Assembly: GCA_013285595.1 (NCBI GenBank)
Contig: JABDHF010000006.1
Location: 1-64,000, forward strand
Direction of reading: 5' to 3'
Origin: Bacteroidota bacterium
Lineage (GTDB): Bacteria > Bacteroidota > Bacteroidia > Chitinophagales > Chitinophagaceae
DNA length: 64,000 nucleotides
Shown: positions 24,527-36,500 of the stretch, piece after piece
How positions within the stretch are numbered: position 1 is the first letter of the stretch
Layout of the letters: each line of letters begins with the position of its first letter
Notes under the pieces: model-generated
The model's database searches: none
What the model was told of the DNA's origin: nothing
What the model saw: the letters and a program-made list of their open reading frames with translations, nothing else
Translations under genes and position numbers: made by a program

Positions 24527-27500
24527 ATGAAGTACGCTACACACATTCAACCACCTGCTACCGGATTAACGGGTAAACAGACGCAGGCCCAAACAGGCTT
24601 GAGATCTTTGCACGTATACATGAAAGCTGCATGCCTGTTCGTGGTACTGGGCGCTATGTCGCTTACAAAGAGCTACGCGGCGTTTGTAGGTGTAATTTCT
24701 ACACCTACTACGGTAGCTCCGGCGAATGCTTGCCAGGGTAATACCAATATTCTTATTTACCAGTTTTCGGTAAATAACAGTGGTAGCTCACTTGGTGCAC
24801 TTTCCGGGTTTTCATTTACACAAGGTGGAAGCGCAGGGTCTAGCGACATTATAACGTATAAGCTATGGTCCGGATCCGTGGGCGGCACGCTAGTAGCAAC
24901 AGTAACTGCTACGTCAACTACACTGACTGGCACCAGCGCTATAGCTTCAGGTGCGACGGTTAATTATTTTGTTACAGCTGACATTGCAACTGGCGCAACG
25001 CCGGGACACACGATCACAGTAAGCCCGATCGCAGCAACGAATGTCATATTCCTCTCCGGTACTAAATCCCTAAGTGGCACAGCGGCCACTGGTGGGCTGC
25101 AGACAATAATAGCCGGTGCGACCTTTACAGGCGTGTCTTCGTTATGTGCAGGATCAACTATTACATTAACTCCGTCAGCAACAGGTGGGGTTTGGGCAAC
25201 CGGTACAACCTCTGTAGCAACAGTAGCTGGCGGTATAGTAGGTGGTGTTGTGGCTGGTACTTCTTCAATAAGCTATACGTTAAGCGGTTGTACCTATACA
25301 CAGGTAGAGACCGTAAGTAATGTTACAACGCCATCAGTTACCATGGTACAGTCTCCTGCAGGCGCCGTATGCGCAGGCACAAATACTCGCTTTACGCCTA
25401 ATGTTACAAATGGTGGCGCGCCTTCTTACCAGTGGTATGTGAATAGTGCTTTGGTAAGTACAGTAACCAACTACCAAACCAATACATATAACAATGGCGA
25501 CCTGGTTTATGTCGTTGTGACTTCCAGCCTTCCCTGCTCATCTCCAACAACAGCTACCTCTGCCACAGCAACAGTTACCGTAAACCCAACGCCTGCTATC
25601 ACAGCAGGCCCTACTACAGTATGTGTGGGTGGAACGATAACTTTGAATGCTACTCCTAGCGGTGGTACGTGGTCGAGCAGCAACACAAGGGCCACTGTGG
25701 GATTGTCATCTGGTATTGTAACCGGCGTATCATCTACAGGCACATCCCCAAACATAACTTATACATTAGCTGGCTGTACAGATAACCAAACTATTACAGT
25801 AAGCAATTCCTCTACTCCACATGCTAATATTAATGCGATCAGTGGTACAACAGTTTGTTCAGGGGCTACTGCAAATTTTTCTGCAAGCTCTACGGGTACT
25901 ACCGGCGCTACTTACCGGTGGATAGTAAACTCAACGCTTGCTAATACAGGAACAACCTTTTCAAGCAGTACCCTGGCAAACGGGGATGTGGTAAAGGTAG
26001 TGGTAACAACGACCGCTGCATGCGCAACAACGCCAACAGATACCGCAACGGTAACCATGATAGTAAATCCGTCACCGTCTTTAACTACCTCGTTTACTAC
26101 AGGCTGTACTGGCTTACCGGATACATTCATTGCCGCCCCAACTGGCGGCGTATGGGCTTCGGGTAATACCACCGTGGCTACTATAGGCACAACTGGCATT
26201 ATGCTGGGGATCGCCGCAGGCACATCAACCATAAGCTATACAGTTGCCGGTTGCTCTGCTACATCTAATATTACTGTAGGCCTTACACCTCCTGCGTTTA
26301 CTATCACCCCTTCGTCTGCTGCTGTTTGTGCAGGAAGTGTGTTATCTGTTAGCGCCCCGGCAATAACTGCAACAAATGTTACTCCACCTGCTTTTCCTTC
26401 TACCGGGGCATTTACGGTACCAGATAATATACCCGCAGGTATTACCAATGCCATTGCGGTAAGCGGTATACCTGGCGATGCCACTATAGCGGATGTGTCT
26501 GTGGTCCTGAACAGCATTACCATGCCATTTGACCGCGATCTGGAAATCAATATAGGAGCGCCAAATGGTGTTATCTTAAACTTAGTGAACAGAAGAGGGG
26601 CCAACTTCGGCGCAGTGGCTGACTTCACAAACACAGTTATCAGCTCATTAGGAGGTTCTGCTTTCTCAGGTGGCACAGCGCCGTTTACCGGTACTTTTGC
26701 TGCAGATGTTGCAAGCGGCAGGGGACCATCGGGCTTCCAGCCTACTGCAAACACATGGCCTCCTTTGTTTACCATACCAAATGGTAACTGGACATTAGGG
26801 ATCCATGATAATGGGTCGGGTGACGTAGCAACCGTGAATAACTGGTCTGTCATCATACATTACACCACGCCGGCAGGCTCTTACACATGGTCGTCTACAA
26901 CGGCTCTGTATACCACCAGCGGCTTATCTACATTATATACAGGTGGCCCGGCCAATGCCGTATATGCAAGCCCGGCAACTGCCGCAACTTATACTGCTAT
27001 AAAAACAGAAACAGGATCAGCCTGCTCATCTACGAGCAATGTAACCGTATCTGTAAACGCAGCTCCATCAATAGTTGCAACAGCAACTCCAAACCCTGTA
27101 TGCGTTGGCACTACAGTTACTTTAAATGCTACTGCATCAGGCGGCGGCGGCACCTTCCCTACCTACTCATGGGCTGGCCCGGGTACATTTACAGCAACAA
27201 CAGCAAGCACTACCGATGCAGGCATAACTGCGGCTGGTACAAATGTGTATAGCGTTTCCGTAACAGATAATAACGGATGTACAGGGTCTACTTCTGTATC
27301 AGTGACTGTGGGCGCGGCGCCATCAATAACCGCAACGCTTACCCCAACACCAATATGCGCAGGACGTACCCTGACTTTAAATGCTACACCAGCAGGTGGC
27401 AGCGGCACTTATCCTGTTTATTCATGGTCTGGCCCTAACGGTTTTACAGCGACTACAAAAATTGCAACTAACCCGGCAATGACCTTGCTTGGAGCTGGTG

Positions 27501-30500
27501 TATACAGTGTTACCGTAACAGATGGTAACGGATGTACTTCACCGATAGCGGTGACAACTGCAGTTTCGGTAAACCCAATGCCAACAATTACAGCAACCGT
27601 GACACCAACTGTATTATGTGCAGGCGGTACTTTAAATCTTAGTGCGACACCAGCAGGTGGCAGTGGTACTTATACATTATATTCATGGACCGGCCCTTCC
27701 GGCTTTACCTCGTCTATCCGAAATACATCTGCTGCCAGCGTTACAGCGAGCGGCGTATATAGTGTAAGTGTGACTGATGATAACGGTTGCCGGTCTTTAA
27801 GAGCAACAACGGCATTTGTAACCGTTAATCCTTTACCAGTAATAACAGCAACAGCAACACCAACTGCTGTATGCGCCGGCAGCACACTATCGCTGAGCGC
27901 AACAGCTACCGGTGGCAGCACAGTTTATAATACATTTACATGGAGTGGCCCTGTGAGCGTTACCTCTACCAGCCAGAATGCAAGCGTTACGGGCATTACA
28001 AGCGCAGGTGCGGGCACATATAGTGTTACAGTTACAGATAACAATGGCTGTACCTCTGCAACAGGAACGACGGCAGCAGTAAGTGTAAACGCTCTGCCAG
28101 TAGTAACAGCATCAGTAACTCCAAACCCATTGTGTGCGGGCGCTACACTTTCATTAAATGCATCGGCGACTGGCGGTAGCGGCAGCTATCCTACCTTTAA
28201 CTGGAGCGGGCCGGGAAGTTTCTCTACCACCGGACAAAGTGCAACCCGCCCAGGTGTTACTGTGGGTGGTATATATAGCGTAACGGTAACGGACAATAAT
28301 GGTTGTACGTCTCCTGTAGTCAGTTCTGCAACTGTTACAGTAAATCCATTGCCTGTAATAACTGCAACTGCTACGCCTACCGCTATCTGTGCAGGCAGCA
28401 CGCTTTCGCTTAATGCAACTCCATCGGGTGGCAGCACAGTTTATTCATCTTATTCATGGTCTGGCCCTAACCTTTTCACAGCCACTACACAAAATGCTAC
28501 TAATGCAGGTATCACTAGCGCAGGCGCAGGAACATACAGCGTAACGGTTACCGACAATAATGGTTGTACGTCAGCGATCGGCAGCACATTGCCTGTTACG
28601 GTAAGCCCGTTGCCAAACGTTACCGATTTTAGCATGCCATCGGCAACTTCAGGTTGTATCGGGGTGTCGTCAACGGTAACGGTTAACTCATCAAGCCTTG
28701 GCGCAGGAACTTTCAATGTTATTTATGACCTTACGGGTGCAAACACAGTAACGGCTCATACCGCATCACTTGTTATAGCGTCAGGTACAGGTTCATTTAC
28801 TATACCTTCAACAGACCTTACCGGTTCTGGTGCTACAACAGTAACTGTTACGGCCGTTGCCGGTGGCGGAGGTTGCAACAGCACATTGTCTGCAGGTAAT
28901 ACAGCAAACTTTGCTATTAACCCTATGCCGGCATCTATTACTGGTGTATCCAGCGTTTGCCTTTTGGGTACTACTACTTTAAATGACGCCAGCACAGGCG
29001 GTAACTGGACAAGCGCTAACACGGCTCTGGCAAGTGTTGGCCTTACAAGTGGTATCGTTACTGGCGCCGCAGTAGGTTCTACTACTGTCACCTATACGCT
29101 CCCTACGGGATGTGCTACTGCAATTCCTGTTCTTGTTAATCCAATTCCCAATATCTACACCGTAACCGGTGGTGGCAACTATTGTTCTAACAATCCTAAC
29201 GCGCATGTTGGCTTATCTGGATCAGATCTGGGTGCTAGCTATCAGTTGTACTTAAACGTTTCTGCGGGCCCTGCCCCTATAGGAGGCCTGGTAACAGGAA
29301 CTGGAGGCTTACTCGACTTTGGCGTTGAACTGTCAAATGGCGTCTATTCAGTAATTGCTAACCCAAGCGCAACATGTGCTGTAGGAATGACAGGTACGGT
29401 GGAGATTACGGAATTTGTATCTCCAGTTGCATTTGCGGTAATAGGCGGCGGCGCATATTGTAATGGCGGTACCGGCGTAACAATTGGCCTTGCCAACTCA
29501 CAAAGCGGGGTTTCTTACCAGTTATTTAATGGCGGCGCAAGTGGCTCACCTATAACAGGCTCAGGCCCGGCAATATCATTTGGCCTCAGAACAGCTGCGG
29601 GTACTTACACTGTAGTTGCTACAAATACTATCAGCTCTTGTACCAGCAGTATGACCGGCAGCGCTACTGTAACTATCAATCCGGTGCCACCTTCAATAAC
29701 AGGTAACCCACAGGTTTGTACAGGCCTTACTACAACACTGAGCGACGCACTGACAGGCGGTACCTGGAGCAGCAGCTCATTATTAGCTACTGTAGACCCA
29801 TCGACCGGTGTTGTTACAGGTTTTCTTGCCAGCACACCTACTATTACTTATACAGTAGCCAACTGTACCGCTATAAAGCAGATAACGGTTAATACTTCTC
29901 CTGCATCTATCACCGGTAGCCTGGTTGGTTGCGCAGGTTCAACACTTTCTTTAAACGACGCCACAACAGGCGGCGCATGGAGCAGCAGCAGCACAGGTGT
30001 TGCTACTGTTAACGGTGGCTCTGTTACCGCAGTTACTGCTGGTAATACAAATATCTCTTATTCCCTGCCTACCGGTTGTTCGTCAACAGTGACGGTAACA
30101 ATAAATTCACAGCCATCTCCTATCGGCGGTGCAACAATACTTTGTGCTGGCCTGCCTTCTTCTTTAACCAATGTTATTACCGGCGGTACATGGAGCAGCA
30201 GCAATACCTTTATTGCTTCGGTTAATCCATCAACCGGCAGCGTTTTAGGATCAGGTTTAGGCACAGCTAACATTACATACACGCTTCCCGGCGGATGCTC
30301 ATCTAACACTCCGGTACTGGTTAATCCATCAGGATTGATCAGTGGCCCAGGCGCAGTTTGCCCGGGTTCGACGATCACTTTAACTAACACCACTACAGGT
30401 GGTGCATGGACAAGCGGTTCTACCGCTACTGCTACAGTAGGTGGCAGCTCTGGTATAGTATCTGGTGTAGCCGCAGGTGTAGTTACGATCACTTATACCA

Positions 30501-33500
30501 CGCTTACAGGTTGTACATCTCCGGTCTTCACGGTAACAGTTAATTCACTCCCTGCTCTTAAAACAGTAACAGGCGGTGGTAGCTATTGCCTGGGCGGCGC
30601 AGGCACGCATATCGGGCTTGGCAGTTCAGATGCCGGAGTTACTTACCAATTATTTAACGGCGCAACTGCAGTAAGCGCAGCCCTGGCCGGCACAGGGTCG
30701 GGTCTCGACTTTGGCCTGGTAACGGCTGCAGGTACTTTTACTGTGGTGGCTACTAATACCACTACTGGCTGCACAAGAACAATGACCGGCAGCGCTGCTA
30801 TAAGCATAAATCCATTACCATCTGCATTTATTGTAAGTGGCGGTGGCAGCTATTGCTCGGGCACTACGGGCGTACACGTTATGCTTAGCAGCTCAACTGC
30901 AGGCGTTGGCTACCAGTTATACGACGGATCCGTTCCAATGGGTATCTCTGTAATTGGCACAGGGTTGTCAATTGATTTCGGTACACAAACTGCCGGCGGC
31001 AGTTACGGAGTAGTCGCTACTAACCCAGTTACAAGCTGTTTCAGCGTTATGTCTGGCAGTGCATTTGTCAACGTACTTCCTTTACCTGCTGCTTATGCAG
31101 TAACAGGTGGTGGCAGCTATTGCGCAGGCGACGCGGGCGTACACGTATTCCTTACCTCGTCTGCAATAGGGACTGATTACCAGTTGTTTAATGGTGTTGT
31201 GCCTGTTGGCGCTCCTGTTCACGGCACAAGTGCAGCCATCGACTTCGGTTCACTTACAGCTGCAGGCACTTATACCGTATCTGGTACTAACCTGGCTAGT
31301 GGCTGCACTGGCCCTATGTCTGGCAGCGCTTTAATCACAATTAATCCATTACCTACTGCTAATACCGTAACTGGTGGCGGCGGATATTGCTTCGGCACAG
31401 CGTCAACTCTTCCGGTTGGCCTGAACGGTTCTATCGTAGGTAATTCTTACCAGTTATTATTTACAGGTGCTCCGCTCGGTTCTCCGCAGCTGGGTACAGG
31501 TACTTCACTTAATTTCGGTGTGCAGTCAAATGCTGGCACTTACACAGTTCGCGCTACTACTATAGCCACTGGTTGTAACGCCATCATGGGTGGAAATGCT
31601 GTAATAGCGATCAATTCATTACCTGCAGTCTTTGCAGTAACGGGTGGCGGCAATTATTGCCCTGGTACTTCCAGCGTTCACGTTGGCCTGGCAGGTTCTG
31701 CTATCGGTGTAAATTACCAGTTGTATAGTGCTAGCTCACCAACAGGTTCAGCAGTTCCTGGCACGGGCGTTGCACTTGACTTCGGTGCATTTGCAGCGGG
31801 TTCATACAATGTTGTCGCTACAAGCGGCGTAGGTTGTACCAATAGCATGAGCGGCAGTGCATCTATTATACTTAATGCTGTACCTGCATCATTTACGGTT
31901 AGCGGTGGCGGTTCTTATTGCTCAGGCAGCACAGCGCCTCACGTTTTACTGGGTGGTTCAGTATTTGGTACTACTTACCAACTGCTCAACGGAGCTACAA
32001 TAGCAAGTTCACTGGCAGGTACTGGCGCTTCTCTCGATTTCGGAGCCCAGACTATTGCAGGTACCTATACTGTTAAGGCCACCAACGCTACTACAGGCTG
32101 TACTGCTACTATGACCAGCAGCGCTACAATAACTATTAATTCCCTGCCTACAGCTACATTTACTGTAACAGGCGGTGGCAGCTATTGTGCAGGTGGTACA
32201 GGTAAAATAGTAGGCCTGAGTGGCTCTCAGTCAGGTATCAGCTACCAGTTATTTGCTAACGGTATAGCTTCCGGATCTCCAATTACAGGTTCCGGCCCGG
32301 CGGTTAACTTCCCATTGCAAACTACTGTTGGTTCTTACACCGTTGTAGGTACCAGCGGCTCATCATGCAGCAGCAATATGACTGGTAGTGTTTCTATAAC
32401 AACCACTCCGGTACCTGTTGTTTATAATGTAACTGGTGGCGGCGGTTATTGCTCAGGCACTACTACAGGTGTTCACATAGGCCTTGCGTCTTCTAACTCC
32501 GGCATCAACTACCAGCTGTTCTTAGGCACTACCGCTGCGGTAGGTGCACCTGTTGCAGGTGTTGGCGCTGCTCTTGATTTTGGCGCGCAAACGGCAGTAG
32601 GCACATACACTATTATAGCTACAAATACAACCACATCATGCACAAACAGCATGTTTGGCAATGCGGTTGTATCTACCAGCTTACCACCTGCAGTTTATAC
32701 ATTATCGGGTGGTGGCAGCTATTGCGCAGGTGGCGCAGGCCTTCCATTGTCTATCAACAATTCAGATGCAGGCGTGAGCTACCAGTTGTTACGTGGTGGT
32801 GTTCCGGCAGGCAGCCCGTTGGGTGGTACCGGCACTACGCTTAGCTTTGGCAACCAGGCAATAGCAGGCAGCTACGCAGTAGTGGCAACAAATGTTACTA
32901 CTACATGTACCAGCAATATGGCCGGTGTAGCCACTATCGCCACAACGCCATTACCTGCAGTATTTGCAGTTAGCAGCGATGCAGCTACTTATTGCGCTGG
33001 CGGTGCTGGTGTACATGTAAGGCTTGGCGGTTCTGCTACAGGCTTCTCTTATCAATTATATAATGCAGCAGCTACTGTAGGCAGTCCTGTTGCGGGTACT
33101 GGCGCAGCGCTTGATTTCGGTGCACAGACCACAGGTGTTTATACAATTGTTGCTACAAATAATACTACGTCTTGTACTAACCAGATGGCGGGTACAATAG
33201 TAATAACTACAACTCCATTGCCAGCTGCGTTCAACATAACAGGCAGTGGCAATTATTGCGCAGGTGGCGCAGGGTTAAATATTGGCCTTAGCGGTTCAGC
33301 TACAGGCATCAGCTACCAGCTGTCAAATGGATCATCTGTTGGTACACCAATTACAGGTACTGGTGCAGCTATTAACTTTGGCATGCAGACAGCAGGTACT
33401 TATACAGTGATCGCATCAAATATTACAACTGGCTGCACCCAAACAATGACTGGTGCTGCAACAATTGGTATCAATGCACTGCCGGTTGCACAAACACTTA

Positions 33501-36500
33501 ATGGTGGCGGCAACTATTGTGCGGGTGGTACTGGTGTCGATGTTTCATTAGCAGCTTCTAATACAGGTATTACTTACCAGTTGTATAACGGCACTGCTCC
33601 GGTAGGCGCTTTGATGCCAGGCACTGGGGCTGCTATCGACTTTGGTTTGGAAACAATAGCTGGCCACTATGCAGTGGTAGCAACAACTACAGCAACAGGC
33701 TGTACCAACCGGATGGCAGATACAGTAACAGTAGGCATCTCTCCACTGCCAAATGTATATAGCGTAACTGGTGGTGGTAACTACTGCCCTTCAGGTACAG
33801 GTGTGGTTACTGGCTTAAGTGGCTCTGACATGGGTGTTAACTACCAGTTGTACAACGGTGTTGTTGCAACAGGTACACCGGTTGCAGGTACTGGCTCCGC
33901 AATTACTTTCGGATCACAGGTGGGTGTAGGTAATTATACAGTAATAGCTGTTAGTGCTACTACGCCATGCACAAGCAATATGTCTGGCAGCGCTACAGTA
34001 GGGCTTAACACTCTGCCAATAGCGTACAACGTAACAGGTGGTGGCGATTATTGTGCTGGTGGTACAGGCCTTCACATTGGCCTCGACCAAACCGATGCTG
34101 GTACTGCTTACCAGTTATACAATGGTATTACCCCGGTAGGCGCAGCGTTTGCAGGTACAGGTTTTGCAATAGACTTTGGTCTGCAAACAGCTTTAGGTAC
34201 GTATACCGTAATGGCTGCAAATACAGCTACAACATGTACGAGCGTTATGGCCGGAAGCACTCCAATAGCAATTGACGCACTGCCAGCCGTTCACCCGATC
34301 ACTGGTGGTGGTAACTACTGCGTAGGCACAGGCGGCATGCATATCAGCTTGTTAGCTTCCGATGGTGGCATCAGCTACCAGTTATACAATGGTACGCTTG
34401 CGGTAGGTTCGCCTATTATGGGTACTGGCTCTTCTATTGACTTCGGTGCACAAACAACTCCGGGTACATATACAATTGCAGGTACAAACACAACTACTAC
34501 ATGTAGCAGCAATATGTCTGGCAGCACTACTATCAGCATCAATACTCCACCAACTGCTTTCTCAGTAACTGGTGGTGGTAACTATTGCGCTGGCAGCGTT
34601 CCAGCAGTGCATGTTGGCTTAAATGGGTCTACTGCTGGTATCTCTTACCAGTTATACAATGGCGCTCCGGTAGGTACGGCATTCGCCGGTACTGGTTCTT
34701 CAATAGACTTCGGTGTGCAATCTGCAACGGGTACTTATACTATTATAGCTACTAATACTACTACATCATGCACTACCGCAATGTCTGGTAGCGCTAACGT
34801 GGGTGTCAATGTAGTGCCTGCTGCGTTTACAGTTGGCAGCAGCGCAAGCCAGTATTGCGCAGGTGGTACAGGTGTTAGCTTGTCCCTTAGCAATTCCCAG
34901 GCTGGTGTTAATTACCAGTTATATGCCAATACTGTTCCATCTGGTATTGCAGTTGCAGGTACGGGCCTCGGCCTTAGCTTCGGCTTGCAGACATCAAGCG
35001 GCACTTATGCCGTTATAGCTACAAACGCAACAACAGGTTGTGTAAGTAATATGGCTGGCAGCGCAGTAATTACTATAAGCGCTCTGCCTACTGTGTATGC
35101 AGTAGTGGGCGGTGGTAACTATTGCTCAGGCGCTGATGGTGTACATGTTGGCTTATCAAGCTCTCATGTGGGTACGCTTTATCAGCTGTACAACGGTGTA
35201 ACACCTGTAGGCAGTGTATCTGCAGGTACAGGTTTCGCGCTCGATTTCGGTGCCCAAACAATTGCAGGCACTTATAGTATAGTAGCTAACAATCCGGCTA
35301 CAAGCTGCGTAAGCACAATGGGCGGTGTTGCTACGGTGGGTGTTAATTCTCTTCCTGTTCCGTTTACAGTTACAGGTGGTGGCAACTATTGCGCTGCTGG
35401 CACAGGTGTAAATGTAGGCTTGTCTGGTTCTACTGCAGGTGTTTCTTACCAGTTGAGCAATGGTACAACAGGCATAGGTGCGCCGGTAGCCGGTACGGGA
35501 TCATCGATCGGTTTCGGTACGCAAACAGGTGCTGGTTCGTATACAGTTGTGGCTACAAATACAGCAACGGGTTGTGTTAATAACATGACGGGCTCTGCTC
35601 CGGTTGCTACTATCGCATTACCTTCTGCTTATAGCCTCACGGGCGGTGGCAATTACTGCTTAGGTGGCACAGGCCTTCACGTAGGTATGCTTAATTCAGA
35701 TGCAGGTACCAGCTACCAGTTATTTAATGGTACAGGTGCAGCAAGCGCTGCGATACCAGGTACAGGCGTTGCAGTTGATTTCGGAACATACACAACAGCA
35801 GGCAGCTACACCGTAGTAGCTACTAATACAACCACCGGTTGTACTGCTGCAATGCCTGGCGCTGCTGTAATAGTGATAAACACCCCTCCTGCTGCTTATA
35901 CAGTAACTGGTGGCGGCAACTATTGTGCAGGTGGCTTAGGTGTTCACGTAAGCCTCAGCAACTCAACTGCTGGTACCACATATCAGTTGCTCAACGGTAC
36001 CCTTGCTGCCGGCGCTCCGGCTCCAGGCACTGGTATCACTGTCGACTTCGGTTTGCAGTCAGCGCCAGGTACTTACTCAGTTGTAGCTGTAAATCCTGTT
36101 ACAGGCTGTACCGCTACTATGGCGGGTAGTGCATCGGTAACGGTTAGCCCTGTTGTTGCCCCTGCGGTCTCTATTTCAACAGGCGACGATACGGTATGCG
36201 CCGGCACAACAATTACTATTAATTCAGTTACATCAAATGCAGGTACAACTCCTGCTTATACATGGACAGTGAATGGTCTACCACTTGCTGAAACTTCAGG
36301 CGCTCTTACTTACGCACCTGCAGTAGGTGACGTGGTTGGCCTTACAGTGATGAGCAGCGCTGCATGTGCTACGCCATCATCTGCAAGCGCTATGATACCT
36401 GTAAATGTATTGTCACACGGTATGCCGGCAATGACTATTACTTCAAGCCTCGGAGATGTGGTATGCCAGGGTGCTGCGGTTACCTTCACAGCTGTAACCA

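Noticed and set aside
26236-26856. 206-codon minus-strand frame inside the giant gene
   Set aside because: It is antisense within repeated codons of the giant gene; similar shadow frames recur at each repeat.
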